A stretch of DNA of 64,000 nucleotides from Buttiauxella massiliensis (GCF_902500225.1 NZ_LR722651.1:248001-312000), one strand, 5' to 3'; shown: positions 9,709-19,617, counted from the stretch's first letter. The notes: a model not told the origin generated them from the letters alone. Made by a program: numbers and translations.

Positions 9709-9713
9709 TGGCG
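9684..9713. terminator. Bidirectional terminator between convergent genes
   Basis: CGCCATTACTTTAA is followed after two bases by its exact inverse, a 14-bp stem. T- and A-rich tracts flank it. It separates the small membrane-protein gene from the convergent LysR-type gene and overlaps the end of the former. Confidence 0.7.
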
Positions 9714-9732
9714 TTGTTAAAAAAACGGCAAA

Positions 9733-10641
9733 TCATTCAGCTAATGTCATAAGATGACTGATGATATTTTTTATTATTGGGTTATCTTTTGCTGACTTCA
9801 AAATATTTGCATAAATAACAAAGGTTTGTTCATTTCCGACATCGGTTTCTAATGTTTTGATATTATAGAATTTTGAATAGTAATCAACTAATGAGGCAGG
9901 CATAAAGCACACTGCATCCGAGTGTGATACTAACATAAGCATTGTAGCCAAGGATGAGACACGGACCTTCCTTGAGAGGCTGGTAATCCCATCAAAATAA
10001 AAAATATATTTTTCTAATTCTATATCAGATGAATCCTTAGGAAGGACATATGCAATAAACTTTTCCTTTTTAAGCATTTCGAGTGTGACTTTGCCGTGCA
10101 AACGAGGATGGTTCACTTGACATGCTACATGTACATTTTTTAGGATTAACTGGTATTGGATAATAGAACTATCAACCGCTAAAGATGTTCCAATATCTAT
10201 ATCAATTTGCTTTCTTCGTAACGCCTCGATTCTCGCCTCACCGTCATTGCTGAAGTTATTAAATTCAAAAACAGCATTTTGAATTACAGTCCCGTCATCA
10301 TTCATTAACTTCGATGCCAACCAGTTTTCGATAGTCGGATTCGCTCTGATACGGAAAAAACTTTTATCGTGCAAAGGCAATTTTCTACCCGTTGAAGCTG
10401 GCTCTATCAAATTCAGTGCTGGCGAAAAATGGTTATAAAGATCTAATGCCAAACCTGTCGGCTGCATCCCATTTTTAGTACGAATCATTATAGGGTCTGA
10501 ATAATGATCGCGAAGTTTATTCAATGCATAGCTGACTGAGGAAACACCCATTCCCAAGCGAATGCCTGTCTCTGTAACATTTTTGTTTTCAACCAGCGCA
10601 CATAGCACTCTCAATAGGTTTAAATCTAATTTTCTATTCAT
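9733..10641 (-). CDS. LysR-family transcriptional regulator
   Basis: The first 65 residues form the LysR winged helix-turn-helix (LDLNLLRVLCALVENKNVTETGIRLGMGVSSVSYALNKLRDHY). The remaining 235 form the periplasmic-binding-like effector domain, and total length (302) is normal for the family. The ATG at 10641 was chosen over an in-frame GTG immediately upstream; neither has a strong ribosome site. It is divergent from fimbrial operon 2 across a 450-bp control region, so a role in controlling that operon is plausible. Ligand and targets are not evident. Confidence 0.87.
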   Translation of the reverse strand: MNRKLDLNLLRVLCALVENKNVTETGIRLGMGVSSVSYALNKLRDHYSDPIMIRTKNGMQPTGLALDLYNHFSPALNLIEPASTGRKLPLHDKSFFRIRANPTIENWLASKLMNDDGTVIQNAVFEFNNFSNDGEARIEALRRKQIDIDIGTSLAVDSSIIQYQLILKNVHVACQVNHPRLHGKVTLEMLKKEKFIAYVLPKDSSDIELEKYIFYFDGITSLSRKVRVSSLATMLMLVSHSDAVCFMPASLVDYYSKFYNIKTLETDVGNEQTFVIYANILKSAKDNPIIKNIISHLMTLAE

Positions 10642-11091
10642 CACGTTAACTTTTTGTTGTTTTATTGCTATAAATTATAGTTCATTTTCTATTTAATCGA
10701 ATTAACTTTTTTATTCATTGTTGTTGTTAGTAGTAATCCTAAATGCGAATATAGCTTATCGAAACAAAGCAGCAATATTGTTAAGACCCTACCTACTAAA
10801 AGAGTTGAATTCTTAAATACACTTATACATTTAGTAGGCATTATGGCTACATATGAAATTTTTCTGATTGGCTACATCAGCATGGAGGGAACATACTCAA
10901 AGAAAACAAATTAACCACTAAATATTTAACCCAAAAAAGCCACTCATAATCTCTTTATTCCGGGTTAGCTAGTGTGGCATTACATAATGTTATGCATCAA
11001 AGCTGTAATTAATGTCAAAACCATCTGACATTAATAATCGTTAAACAAACGGAAATTTGTATTTATTCAGACCCAAGAACGGGGAATTAAC
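10642..11091. other. Divergent control region of fimbrial operon 2
   Basis: This 450-bp AT-rich region lies between the LysR-type gene and the fimbrial operon. It contains the inverted repeat CCTACTAAA (10792-10800)/TTTAGTAGG (10830-10838). No reading frame is supported. Confidence 0.55.
10792..10838. repeat. 9-bp inverted repeat in fimbrial promoter region
   Basis: CCTACTAAA and its exact inverse are 29 bases apart. The spacing is far too small for a fim-type invertible switch, so an operator pair or a weak hairpin is more likely. Confidence 0.45.
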
Positions 11092-11667
11092 ATGAAAAAA
11101 CTCGCTATCGTTACCAGTATTATTTCTGCTCTGTCTTTAAGCAATGTTGCACAGGCTGGTCAAGAAATCCTGTTCCACGGTGAAATCACAGAAAGTACCT
11201 GTGCTTCCACTGTGACTGGCGGGAATGACGTGACACTGCCAACAGTTTCTATGAACTCTCTAGCTACCCCGGTAGGTTCAACGGCGGGTCGTACACAATT
11301 CGTTATCGATGTCACTGGCTGTACATTGAAAGATGGCAAAACTAAAGTAGCCGCCTACTTCAATGCCAGCTCCAATGGCACAGCCAACGTAGACAGCATG
11401 ACGGGCTACCTGACTAACCTTTCTCAAGGTGCGACCGACGGTGCGGATGGTGTGATGTTGCAGTTGGTGGATGGTTCTTCTCTGACGCCGATTAAAGTGG
11501 GTTATGCTTCTCAGAGCGCCACTGGTGGTACAGGATTCCAGACTATTTCGGCTGCAACGGCTGGTGTAGCTCGTCTAAATTACTTTGTGGAATACGTGAA
11601 ATCGAAAGCGACCGTCACGCCTGGTATCGTGGAAGGCAAAGTTATTTACGACCTGATGTATAAATAA
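11092..11667 (+). CDS. Major fimbrial subunit (type 1 pilin family)
   Basis: The 191-residue pilin has a signal peptide ending at AQAG and mature residues GQEILFHGEITESTCAST, the usual start of a type 1 pilin with its first cysteine; the second is in VTGCTLKD. It is rich in Ala, Thr, Gly and Ser, as expected of a shaft subunit, and ends in the beta strand GKVIYDLMYK with tyrosine next to last. A GGGGAA site precedes the ATG. It starts a three-gene rightward operon with chaperone and usher. Confidence 0.92.
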   Translation: MKKLAIVTSIISALSLSNVAQAGQEILFHGEITESTCASTVTGGNDVTLPTVSMNSLATPVGSTAGRTQFVIDVTGCTLKDGKTKVAAYFNASSNGTANVDSMTGYLTNLSQGATDGADGVMLQLVDGSSLTPIKVGYASQSATGGTGFQTISAATAGVARLNYFVEYVKSKATVTPGIVEGKVIYDLMYK

Positions 11668-11721
11668 ATCGTTATTTATAGGGGTGAGCCATTGCCCCTG
11701 CTTCACTTATTTGGAATCAAT

Positions 11722-12456
11722 ATGCTTATGCATCGTTACGCAAAAAAAGCCGCTATAGTGTGTTTTATAGGGGCTACGTTAGGGTGGGTCAATTATGCGT
11801 CTGCAGGAGTTGTTATTGGCTCAACCCGAGTGATTTACCGTGAAAGTAAAGATGAAGTTACGGTTAAGCTAACTAATAACAATTCGTCACCTGTTTTAGT
11901 ACAGAGTTGGATTGATAAAGGTGAAAAAAACATTTCACCTGAAAAACTTACCGTGCCATTTATTCTGACACCTCCTATTAACAGGATGGATCCTGGGAAA
12001 GGACAAACATTACGTATTTCTTATATAGGTACACCTGCGCTACCAACAGATAAGGAATCCGTATATTGGTTAAATGTGCTTGAGGTTCCGGCTAAACAAA
12101 AGGGTGTTCAGGATAAAAGTCGGCTTAATATTGCATTCCGCACACGAATAAAAATCTTCTATCGCCCAGAGGGATTATCTGGTAATGCAAACACTGCACC
12201 AAAAGATCTTGTCTGGAAAATTCGTGATGGAACTTTGCAGGTGATGAATCCAACGCCATATAATGTGACCTTAGGGATGATTTATTACAAAGACAACGGT
12301 AAGAATCATGAAATAGAAGGGGATATGGTCATCTCCGGTGGTACGCAAACATATAAATTTAAAGACACTGCTAAAGTGAGTAATCTCTCAAAGCTGAGTT
12401 ATACCGCTATTAATGATTATGGCGCCTTTGTTAAATACAATGCGAATGACCATTAA
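11722..12456 (+). CDS. Periplasmic fimbrial chaperone (PapD family)
   Basis: The protein has a signal peptide ending near NYASAG and a two-domain chaperone fold. The family residues are present: Arg in GSTRVIYRE, the VPFILTPPINRMDPGKGQTLRI strand, and the motif KIFYRPEGL. I start it at the ATG at 11722 because GGAATC lies just upstream; an in-frame TTG further back has no ribosome site. It acts between the pilin (54 bp upstream) and the usher (62 bp downstream). Confidence 0.93.
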   Translation: MLMHRYAKKAAIVCFIGATLGWVNYASAGVVIGSTRVIYRESKDEVTVKLTNNNSSPVLVQSWIDKGEKNISPEKLTVPFILTPPINRMDPGKGQTLRISYIGTPALPTDKESVYWLNVLEVPAKQKGVQDKSRLNIAFRTRIKIFYRPEGLSGNANTAPKDLVWKIRDGTLQVMNPTPYNVTLGMIYYKDNGKNHEIEGDMVISGGTQTYKFKDTAKVSNLSKLSYTAINDYGAFVKYNANDH

Positions 12457-12518
12457 TTTTCCTTATTAGCTTTAATGGATTAAAGCTTGATTTACGAGTG
12501 AGAGAGAAGGTCGCTGAC

Positions 12519-15089
12519 ATGAAAATAATAAACATCAAAAATAAAGAGTTAATGCGTTATAATAGCTTAACCCCAACTATTATTCTCTGTTTAGCAACAT
12601 TTCCTGTTTATGCTAATGCACCAGTCACAGAAGATAGCCAACATGTCACTGACAGCGTTGAGTTTGAGTCTGACGTAATGCATATAGATAGTAATACTAA
12701 GGTCGATCTTACTCGTTTTTCAAAAGGCTCTACCGGCACACCGGGAATCTACCGTGTCAGCATCATCGTTAATAATATTGAAGCTGGAGTCGACAACGTT
12801 GAACTAAAGGAAGCATCAGATAAATCTGTTTATCCTTGTTTGACGCCTAAAATTCTCAGGTTGATCAATTTCAACCAATCACAGCTTTCGCCAGAAGCGG
12901 TAGAAATGCTTTCTGGAAAAGTCGCCTGCGCGAACCTGCAGAGCGTTATTCCAGATGCTAAAGTTCGGTTTGATAGTAATGAGCAACATCTTAATATCTC
13001 TGTACCACAAATTTACGTCAACCGCATATCCAGCGGCACGGTTGACCCTGCACTATGGGATAGTGGGATCGCGGCCGGTCTATTAAGCTATTATCTGAAC
13101 GGCTATGATTCTAAATTTGGTACTCAAAGCACCCGTACTTTTTATGCTGGTCTAAATGGTGGTCTAAATATTGGCGCTTGGTATTTGCGCCATAATGGGT
13201 CTTATAACTGGCAGCAAGATTATGGCGGTAAATACAACACCATAAATACCTACCTGCAGCGTGATGTTGAAGCTTTGCGTGGACGTATCGTTCTTGGGCA
13301 ATCCAATACCAGCGGCCAGCTTTTCGACTCCCTACCATTTACCGGTGCACAGCTTGAAAGTGACGACAACATGTTGCCGGATTCACAACGTGGCTACGCA
13401 CCTGAAATTCGCGGTATCGCGAAAACCAACGCCAAAGTCATTGTGAAACAGATGGGCCAAATCATTTATGAAACCACTGTCACACCAGGCGCTTTCCTGA
13501 TTAACGATCTTTACCCAACCGGGTATGGTGGCGATCTGGATATCACTATTCAAGAAGCCGATGGGACGGTGCAAAACTATTCGATGCCTTATGCTTCAGT
13601 TGCACAACTGTTGCGCCCTGGTTCACACCATTTTAGTTTTACAGCAGGACAGTTACGCGATTCCAGCATCTCTGATAAACCGATGCTATATGAGGCAACT
13701 TATCAACGTGGGTTAACTAACTCAGTTACGGGTTATGCGGGCGTACAGGCAAGCGAAAACTATCAAGCCGCACAGATTGGTACAGCATTAAGTACTTTAC
13801 TGGGTGCATTTGGTGTCGACGTAACGCAATCTTTTAGCAAAATTGGTGAATATCAAGACCAGCCTTCCTCTCTCTCAGGTCAAAGTTATCGAGCGAGTTA
13901 CAGTAAGCTCATTACCGAAACTAACAGTAACATCACCTTGGCCGCATACCGCTTCTCCAGCAGCGGATACATGGACTATATAACCACGATGCTTGCTCGA
14001 GAAAGCATCAAAAGCGGCGAGTCAGGAACGGAAATTATGCGTTCCAAAAATCGTTTTGCGGTCTCAGCCAGCCAAGGATTAGCAGAAGGGTGGGGAAACT
14101 TTTACGCCAGCGCATCCGTAGAAAACTACTGGAATAACGATAAATACAATAAACAGTATCAGTTCGGCTATTCGAATAATTTTAAACGGGTGAACTACAG
14201 CGTTAACGTAAGTCGCAGCCAAAACGCCTATGGGTCGGACCAAACGAGTTTTAACCTGAACTTTTCCTTCCCGCTGTGGGAAAACCGAGATGTGCGTGCT
14301 CCAACAGTGAGCCTGCGCTATAACCATGATAATAATGGCGGGCAAAATGAACAGGCATCAATTGGCGGCGCGCTGGGTGAAAACAATAAATATACCTATA
14401 ACTTGAACGGATCGCACGATAGCCGTTCAGGTACTTCTGGCAGCGTAGGCGGCTCTTGGTTTGGCAGTGCAGCTCAGATGAGCGGTACCTATAGCAAAGG
14501 GCCTGACTACCAAACCACCACCGTTGGTATGTCAGGTTCGATGATTGCTCATTCGGGAGGGGTCACACTATCTCCTTATACTGGCGATACCTTTGCGCTG
14601 GTAGAGGCTAAAGGGGCAGAAGGTGCCAAAATTGGTACCTATGCTGGAACAAAAGTCGATTCGTTTGGCTATGCTGTGTTCCCTTCAATGCGACCTTATC
14701 AGTTGAATGAAGTGTCTATAGACCCAGAAGGATCCTCACAAGATGTGGAATTTGAAAACACTTCCCAGAAAGCAGTGCCACGTTCTGGTGCGGTGGTTAA
14801 GGTTAAATTTAATACTCGTACGGGTATTCCAGTACTTATAACCTCTTTATTTAACGGTAACCCATTGCCATTTGGTGCAGAAGTCTTCGATGCGCTGAAC
14901 AACTACGTGGGAGCAGTAACGCAGGGTGGTATGATTTATGCCAAAGTTGCCGATATGAAAGGTACGCTGAGGGTGACATGGGGTAATGGTGCAGAATCGA
15001 GCTGTAAAGTGAATTATATTTTGGCACCGTTATCTACAGATAAAAAACAGAAAAAAGTGCCACAGCGATTTAATACGCCTTGCTTATGA
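12519..15089 (+). CDS. Outer-membrane fimbrial usher (FimD/PapC family), complete
   Basis: This is a full-length usher of 856 residues that assembles and secretes the pilus. It carries a signal peptide ending PVYANA, an N-terminal chaperone-binding domain, the barrel and plug region (LFDSLPFTGAQLESDDNMLPDSQ followed by APEIRGIAKTNAKVIV), and C-terminal domains with a late cysteine (AESSCKVNYI). The ATG at 12519 has AAGG correctly spaced; an in-frame GTG lies 21 bases upstream. No subunit or adhesin gene follows: a terminator appears 170 bp downstream. The operon is therefore pilin-chaperone-usher only, which is unusual because most such operons end with a tip adhesin. Confidence 0.94.
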   Translation: MKIINIKNKELMRYNSLTPTIILCLATFPVYANAPVTEDSQHVTDSVEFESDVMHIDSNTKVDLTRFSKGSTGTPGIYRVSIIVNNIEAGVDNVELKEASDKSVYPCLTPKILRLINFNQSQLSPEAVEMLSGKVACANLQSVIPDAKVRFDSNEQHLNISVPQIYVNRISSGTVDPALWDSGIAAGLLSYYLNGYDSKFGTQSTRTFYAGLNGGLNIGAWYLRHNGSYNWQQDYGGKYNTINTYLQRDVEALRGRIVLGQSNTSGQLFDSLPFTGAQLESDDNMLPDSQRGYAPEIRGIAKTNAKVIVKQMGQIIYETTVTPGAFLINDLYPTGYGGDLDITIQEADGTVQNYSMPYASVAQLLRPGSHHFSFTAGQLRDSSISDKPMLYEATYQRGLTNSVTGYAGVQASENYQAAQIGTALSTLLGAFGVDVTQSFSKIGEYQDQPSSLSGQSYRASYSKLITETNSNITLAAYRFSSSGYMDYITTMLARESIKSGESGTEIMRSKNRFAVSASQGLAEGWGNFYASASVENYWNNDKYNKQYQFGYSNNFKRVNYSVNVSRSQNAYGSDQTSFNLNFSFPLWENRDVRAPTVSLRYNHDNNGGQNEQASIGGALGENNKYTYNLNGSHDSRSGTSGSVGGSWFGSAAQMSGTYSKGPDYQTTTVGMSGSMIAHSGGVTLSPYTGDTFALVEAKGAEGAKIGTYAGTKVDSFGYAVFPSMRPYQLNEVSIDPEGSSQDVEFENTSQKAVPRSGAVVKVKFNTRTGIPVLITSLFNGNPLPFGAEVFDALNNYVGAVTQGGMIYAKVADMKGTLRVTWGNGAESSCKVNYILAPLSTDKKQKKVPQRFNTPCL

Positions 15090-15241
15090 GTACGCTCTTA
15101 TATTAATTGATAATTAGATTTATCCGTCATTAGGCAAAAATGATTTTTCAGAATTTAAGTCAGTTGCAAAGGGCGAACCAGACACTATTAATAGAATAGT
15201 TTTCTGATTAATAATCTGGTATTTGGATAAAGATAAGAGTT

Positions 15242-15687
15242 ACTAAATAGCTGCTCCTCATGACGCTACACTTTAGCGTCATCGTTTTTGGTCGCCGGCA
15301 TGTGCTTTTTAGATGTTTTAATAGGCTGATTAATAGCTCCGAGCTTTTACTGCTGCTGCCGACGTAGCTGATGTTTCTTTTGCACTACTCCAGCAAAAAT
15401 GCTTACAACCAAAATTGCCGAGTAAATGCTTAATCAGTTGACGAAACAGTGTATAAATGTGCTCAAACGGTAACATCGCCCACGGACTGAAGGTAATAAT
15501 TTCAAGCCTTCGGGACCATAAATGTTGAACCAGTTAACCTGGCGACATCACTGACCGGGTCACCTCGGTGAAGCATCAGTATGGCGGTAAAGCTGCGAGC
15601 GTATTTTTTGTCGTTGTTTTATGGATGGTTTTTTGTATCGGATATCAGTGCTATAGACAAACATAACTCAGTCCACTAAATAGCTGC
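15242..15687. repeat. 13-bp direct repeats bracketing a decayed segment
   Basis: ACTAAATAGCTGC occurs at 15242-15254 and again at 15675-15687. Exact 13-mers this close are unlikely by chance and suggest a past insertion or a local duplication. Confidence 0.45.
15260..15289 (+). terminator. Rho-independent terminator after fimbrial operon 2
   Basis: ATGACGCT is followed by a 7-base loop, its inverse AGCGTCAT, then CGTTTTT. It lies 170 bp past the usher stop codon. Confidence 0.7.
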
Positions 15688-15725
15688 GCGGAATAGTAGA
15701 TCACTTTGAGGGAACTCAGCCCGGT

Positions 15726-16037
15726 TTGTGCGATCTGATCAATCGCCAAAAAGAAACAAACCACCAACCGGACTGGGCAATGCCGATCATAGTACCCATA
15801 CCCCATACCGAACGACGCCTGCTGAAGCACCTGAAAGCCACATATCGACGGGCAAAATCCGTCACACTTATCGTGGATAACAACATCATCCGCAAGAGCC
15901 GTGAAACGCAGCGCTGGCTGAAAGGCAACCCGAAGTTTAGAGTGATTTATCAGCCGGTCTACTCGCCGTGGGTGAATCACGTTGAGCGCCTGTGGCAGGC
16001 GCTTCACGACACAATAACACGCAAAAAATACACCATA
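15726..16037 (+). pseudogene. Broken IS630-family transposase, C-terminal DDE part
   Basis: The frame encodes the C-terminal half of an IS630-type transposase, with the motifs VTLIVDNNIIRKS, FRVIYQPVYSPWVNHVERLW and ALHDTITR. These match the second Asp (VDN) and the Glu (NHVERLW) of the DDE triad. The N-terminal DNA-binding part and first Asp are missing, and the 3' end runs into an ERIC-derived stretch, so the gene cannot be functional. It lies between the fimbrial block and yhiN and marks past mobile-element activity there. Confidence 0.75.
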
Positions 16038-16100
16038 TATATTCGTCATACTTCAAGCTGCATGTGCATTGGCTATACTCGCTCCCCCTCTTGAGGATTT
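16038..16100 (-). repeat. Partial ERIC element
   Basis: The segment matches one end of the enterobacterial repetitive intergenic consensus in reverse orientation (TATATTCGTCATACTTCAAG, then GCATTGGCTATACTCGCTC), followed by a truncated core near TTGAGGATTTGCTGCC. The central ERIC palindrome is missing. It truncates the IS630 remnant. Confidence 0.65.
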
Positions 16101-16168
16101 GCTGCCATAGCCATGACAGCAAAAAATCGATAAAAACCAGAACTAAGAATAGCAGCACAACTTTTTTA

Positions 16169-17365
16169 TCAATCCACGCTCACTAAATCCTGCGCGCACG
16201 CCCAGGCTGAACTCCATGCCCACTGGAAGTTGTAGCCGCCTAACCAGCCCGTAACGTCCATCACTTCACCGATGAAATAAAGGCCCGGCACATTGCGTGC
16301 TTCCATGGTGCGTGAACTGAGCTCTTTGGTATCCACCCCGCCCAGTGTCACTTCTGCAGTGCGGTAACCTTCTGTACCGTTAGGTTGCACTTGCCAGGCT
16401 TGCAGGGTTTCAATCAGTTCGTTTTGTTGGCGCACATGAAGCTGCTTAAGCGTCATGTCTGGAATTTGCCCAAGTTGTTGCAGGCACTCCACCAGGCGTT
16501 TTGGTAACACCATCGCCAGAGTGTTTTTCAGGCTTTGATTTGGGTGAGCATTACGCTGCTCGTTGAGAAGCTCATCCAGATCGGTATCAGGAAGTAAGTT
16601 AACGCTCACAAACTCACCAGGCTGCCAATAACTAGAAAGCTGCAATACCGCAGGCCCGGACAAACCGCGATGGGTAAACAGCAAACTTTCACGGAAACTG
16701 ACACCATTTTCTGCAGTAATCACTGAAGGAACGGATACACCAGAAAGCACATGGAGCTGTTCGAGTAGAGGTTTATGCAAAGTAAACGGCACCAGTCCTG
16801 CGCGAGTCGGGAGAACTTTCAGCCCAAACTGCTCAGCAATTTTGTAACCAAATGGTGTTGCCCCAAGACCCGGCATGGAAAGACCGCCAGTAGCGATGAC
16901 AAGATTTGCAGCTTGTACGCTGTCACCATTTAATTGAATGGTATAGCCGTTTTCATCATGTTCTATAGATAACACTTCGCTACGCAGGCGTGTGGTGACT
17001 TGCCCTTTTTCACATTCCGCAACCAGCATGTCGACGATTTGCTGTGCTGAGTCATCGCAGAAAAGTTGGCCAAGGGTTTTCTCATGCCACGCGATACCAT
17101 GCTTACCGACCATATCGATAAAATCCCACTGGGTATAACGTGCCAGAGCAGATTTGCAAAAATGAGGGTTTTGACTGAGATACGCTGCAGGTTCGATATA
17201 AAGATTAGTAAAGTTGCAGCGCCCACCACCTGACATCAGGATTTTACGGCCCGGTTTTTTACCGTTATCGATGAGTAGCACTTTGCTTCCCGCCTGCCCA
17301 GCCATCGCTGCACAGAACATTCCTGCGGCTCCCGCACCAATAATTACGGCATCAAACTTTTCCAC
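16169..17365 (-). CDS. yhiN: Flavoprotein oxidoreductase YhiN (HI0933/BaiN family)
   Basis: The 398-residue protein begins with a dinucleotide-binding motif for FAD (VIIGAGAAGMFCAAMAGQAG) and the family stretch GKKPGRKILMSGGGRCNFTN. The end GLYFIGEVMDVTGWLGGYNFQWAWSSA is the C-terminal FAD signature of the HI0933 family. The physiological substrate is unknown in E. coli. It lies divergent from pitA, as in E. coli K-12, which supports the name. Confidence 0.93.
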   Translation of the reverse strand: MEKFDAVIIGAGAAGMFCAAMAGQAGSKVLLIDNGKKPGRKILMSGGGRCNFTNLYIEPAAYLSQNPHFCKSALARYTQWDFIDMVGKHGIAWHEKTLGQLFCDDSAQQIVDMLVAECEKGQVTTRLRSEVLSIEHDENGYTIQLNGDSVQAANLVIATGGLSMPGLGATPFGYKIAEQFGLKVLPTRAGLVPFTLHKPLLEQLHVLSGVSVPSVITAENGVSFRESLLFTHRGLSGPAVLQLSSYWQPGEFVSVNLLPDTDLDELLNEQRNAHPNQSLKNTLAMVLPKRLVECLQQLGQIPDMTLKQLHVRQQNELIETLQAWQVQPNGTEGYRTAEVTLGGVDTKELSSRTMEARNVPGLYFIGEVMDVTGWLGGYNFQWAWSSAWACAQDLVSVD

Positions 17366-17530
17366 GACCTACTCCCGACTATGCTTAATGCAAGGAATTG
17401 TAAAGATAGCGGCCTGGTCGCACCAGCTAAATGCTTCTTAACAATTGCAGGTGATTGAAAATAAATATGTAAATCTTTTCACTGTTTGACCGAAGCAGGA
17501 CAAACATCAAGAAAAGTCCATATTTCTGTT

Positions 17531-17563
17531 GGCGCATTACGGAGTTGTCTTACATAATGCGCC
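17531..17563 (+). promoter_or_regulatory. Hairpin in the pitA leader
   Basis: GGCGCATTA at 17531-17539 pairs with TAATGCGCC at 17555-17563 around a 15-base loop, about 30 bases before the pitA start codon. It would be in the 5' untranslated RNA and could influence translation or folding. No function is demonstrated here. Confidence 0.45.
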
Positions 17564-17594
17564 GCGTTCATGTCCTCAAAATGGCGTAACGTCT

Positions 17595-19097
17595 ATGGAA
17601 TTTCTGTTTAACGGCCTGGATCTTCATACCGGGCTTTTGCTATTACTTGCTCTGGCATTTGTTCTCTTCTACGAAGCGATCAATGGCTTTCATGACACTG
17701 CTAACGCAGTGGCAACTGTTATCTATACACGTGCAATGCGATCGCAACTCGCGGTGGCAATGGCGGCGTTATTTAACTTCCTCGGCGTTCTGCTCGGTGG
17801 ATTGAGTGTTGCGTATGCGATTGTGCATATGTTGCCAACCGATCTGCTGTTGAACGTAGGGTCCGCTCATGGCTTAGCCATGGTGTTCTCTATGTTACTG
17901 GCCGCTATCATCTGGAACCTCGGCACCTGGTATTTTGGTCTGCCGGCATCCAGTTCACATACGCTTATCGGTGCCATCATTGGTATTGGTTTGACGAACG
18001 CACTGATGACCGGAACCTCGGTAGTTGATGCGCTGAATATCCCGAAAGTCATTGGGATCTTCATGTCGTTAATCCTTTCTCCAATCGTGGGTCTGGTGAT
18101 TGCGGGCGGGTTAATCTTTTTGCTACGTCGCTACTGGAGCGGCACCAAAAAGCGCCGCCGTATCCACCTGACACCTGCCGAACGTGAAAAACAAGACGGC
18201 AAGAAAAAGCCTCCATTCTGGACTCGTATCGCTCTGATTATCTCCGCTATTGGCGTGAGCTTCTCTCATGGTGCAAACGATGGTCAGAAAGGTATCGGCT
18301 TGATCATGCTGGTGCTGATTGGTGTAGCGCCTGCGGGCTTTGTGGTGAACATGAATGCTTCTGGATACGATATTGCTCGTACCCGTGATGCCATCACCCA
18401 CCTTGAGCAGTACTACGCGCAGCATGGCGATGTGATTAAGCATGTTGTTGATCTCAATCCAGCTATCCCGACCCCTGAAGAAGTGAAGGGCCAGGACAAA
18501 CCTGCTGAGTTCCATTGCGATGCCAGCCGCGCCATTCTTGCGGTTCAGGGCGCAAAAGCACTATTGGGTAACATCGACAGCTACGACAAGCTGAGCATTG
18601 AGCAGCGTAGCCATATGCGCCGTCTGCTGCTTTGCATCTCTGATACTTCAGAGAAAGTTGCTGCTCTGCCGGAAACCAAACCGGACGATAAGCGCTTCCT
18701 GAAAGAGCTGAAAACTGATTTGCTGTATACCATCGAGTACGCACCAATCTGGATTATCATGGCGGTTGCTCTGGCACTCGGCCTCGGTACTATGATTGGC
18801 TGGCGTCGTGTGGCGACAACTATCGGTGAGAAGATTGGTAAGAAAGGCATGACGTATGCGCAGGGTATGTCCGCGCAGATGACAGCCGCCGTCTCCATTG
18901 GTATTGCGAGCTACACCGGTATGCCGGTTTCTACCACTCACGTGCTTTCTTCTTCCGTAGCGGGGACGATGGTTGTTGATGGTGGCGGTTTGCAGCGTAA
19001 AACGGTAACCAACATCCTGATGGCCTGGGTGTTTACTTTGCCGGTGTCGATTCTGCTTTCTGGTTCTCTTTACTGGATTTCATTGCACTTTATTTAA
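17595..19097 (+). CDS. pitA: Low-affinity inorganic phosphate transporter PitA
   Basis: PitA is an inner-membrane symporter for metal-phosphate and protons, the constitutive phosphate uptake route. The 500-residue protein matches E. coli PitA almost throughout, with the duplicated PHO4 signatures [17 protein letters not shown] near the N-terminus and [15 protein letters not shown] in the middle, and the C-terminal [19 protein letters not shown] start it at [13 protein letters not shown], the position equivalent to the E. coli start; the longer upstream frame is leader. A variable central loop (about residues 265-330) differs from E. coli. Divergent from yhiN, convergent with uspB. Confidence 0.96.
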   Translation: MEFLFNGLDLHTGLLLLLALAFVLFYEAINGFHDTANAVATVIYTRAMRSQLAVAMAALFNFLGVLLGGLSVAYAIVHMLPTDLLLNVGSAHGLAMVFSMLLAAIIWNLGTWYFGLPASSSHTLIGAIIGIGLTNALMTGTSVVDALNIPKVIGIFMSLILSPIVGLVIAGGLIFLLRRYWSGTKKRRRIHLTPAEREKQDGKKKPPFWTRIALIISAIGVSFSHGANDGQKGIGLIMLVLIGVAPAGFVVNMNASGYDIARTRDAITHLEQYYAQHGDVIKHVVDLNPAIPTPEEVKGQDKPAEFHCDASRAILAVQGAKALLGNIDSYDKLSIEQRSHMRRLLLCISDTSEKVAALPETKPDDKRFLKELKTDLLYTIEYAPIWIIMAVALALGLGTMIGWRRVATTIGEKIGKKGMTYAQGMSAQMTAAVSIGIASYTGMPVSTTHVLSSSVAGTMVVDGGGLQRKTVTNILMAWVFTLPVSILLSGSLYWISLHFI

Positions 19098-19120
19098 GAG
19101 CGGTGTAGTCACCAAAAAGC

Positions 19121-19153
19121 AAAAAGCGGGTCAGTTTACTGGCCCGCTTTTTT
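19121..19153. terminator. Bidirectional terminator between pitA and uspB
   Basis: AAAAAGCGGG, then TCAG-TTTA-CTGG, then CCCGCTTTTTT forms a strong stem with an A-run before and a T-run after. It can stop transcription from pitA and from the convergent uspB. Confidence 0.85.
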
Positions 19154-19170
19154 ATACGCTGCTTAAATCA

Positions 19171-19509
19171 CTAGTGCCAAAGCATTAAACCAATCAAACT
19201 TATTACGACTAATCCACACAAAGCACTGGTCAAAATAAACTGGCGGCGCAGACGTTCACAGCGGCGGATAAACTCATCGTCGTGATGGTCAAGATAGCGT
19301 TGAGCATAGATATAGCTCACTAAGCGGATCTGTTTGCTGGGCTGGCCATGAGAGGTAAAAAAACCGCCTCCATCGACGTATTGATACAACAGCGGATCAC
19401 ACCCGCGTAATACCACCAGCAGCGCACGCAAAGATGAGTAATAGCGCGCCATATTCACAACACAAACTACACAAAGCGCCCAAAAAAGCGCAACGGTGCT
19501 GATCATCAT
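19171..19509 (-). CDS. uspB: Universal stress protein B
   Basis: The 112-residue membrane protein is nearly identical to E. coli UspB. One hydrophobic helix lies at the N-terminus ([20 protein letters not shown]) and one at the C-terminus ([22 protein letters not shown]). The start is set by GGAGGGG followed by ATGATG; E. coli begins at the second of these. In E. coli it is sigma-S dependent and overexpression causes ethanol sensitivity. It is divergent from uspA, as in E. coli, but here an ERIC element has inserted between them. Confidence 0.95.
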   Translation of the reverse strand: MMISTVALFWALCVVCVVNMARYYSSLRALLVVLRGCDPLLYQYVDGGGFFTSHGQPSKQIRLVSYIYAQRYLDHHDDEFIRRCERLRRQFILTSALCGLVVISLIGLMLWH

Positions 19510-19617
19510 AATTCCCCTCCCGGTGAAGCCCCAGAACATCACTCCAGGGCAACCGCTCACCCCGAAAACCAGAAAGACCGTTTAGCGAGCCCAAAAAACC
19601 GATCCGGATCGCATTAC

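Larger units (their letters stand above)
15090..15725. other. Degraded region between fimbrial operon 2 and IS remnant
   Basis: No intact gene is visible. The region holds a terminator at 15260-15289 and a 13-bp direct repeat, ACTAAATAGCTGC, at 15242-15254 and 15675-15687. The repeat brackets about 420 bp of apparently decayed sequence. This is a likely site where an adhesin gene or insertion sequence has been lost. Confidence 0.5.

Noticed and set aside
10792..10838. Possible invertible fimbrial switch
   Set aside because: The inverted repeats are only 29 bp apart and no fim-type recombinase gene is nearby.
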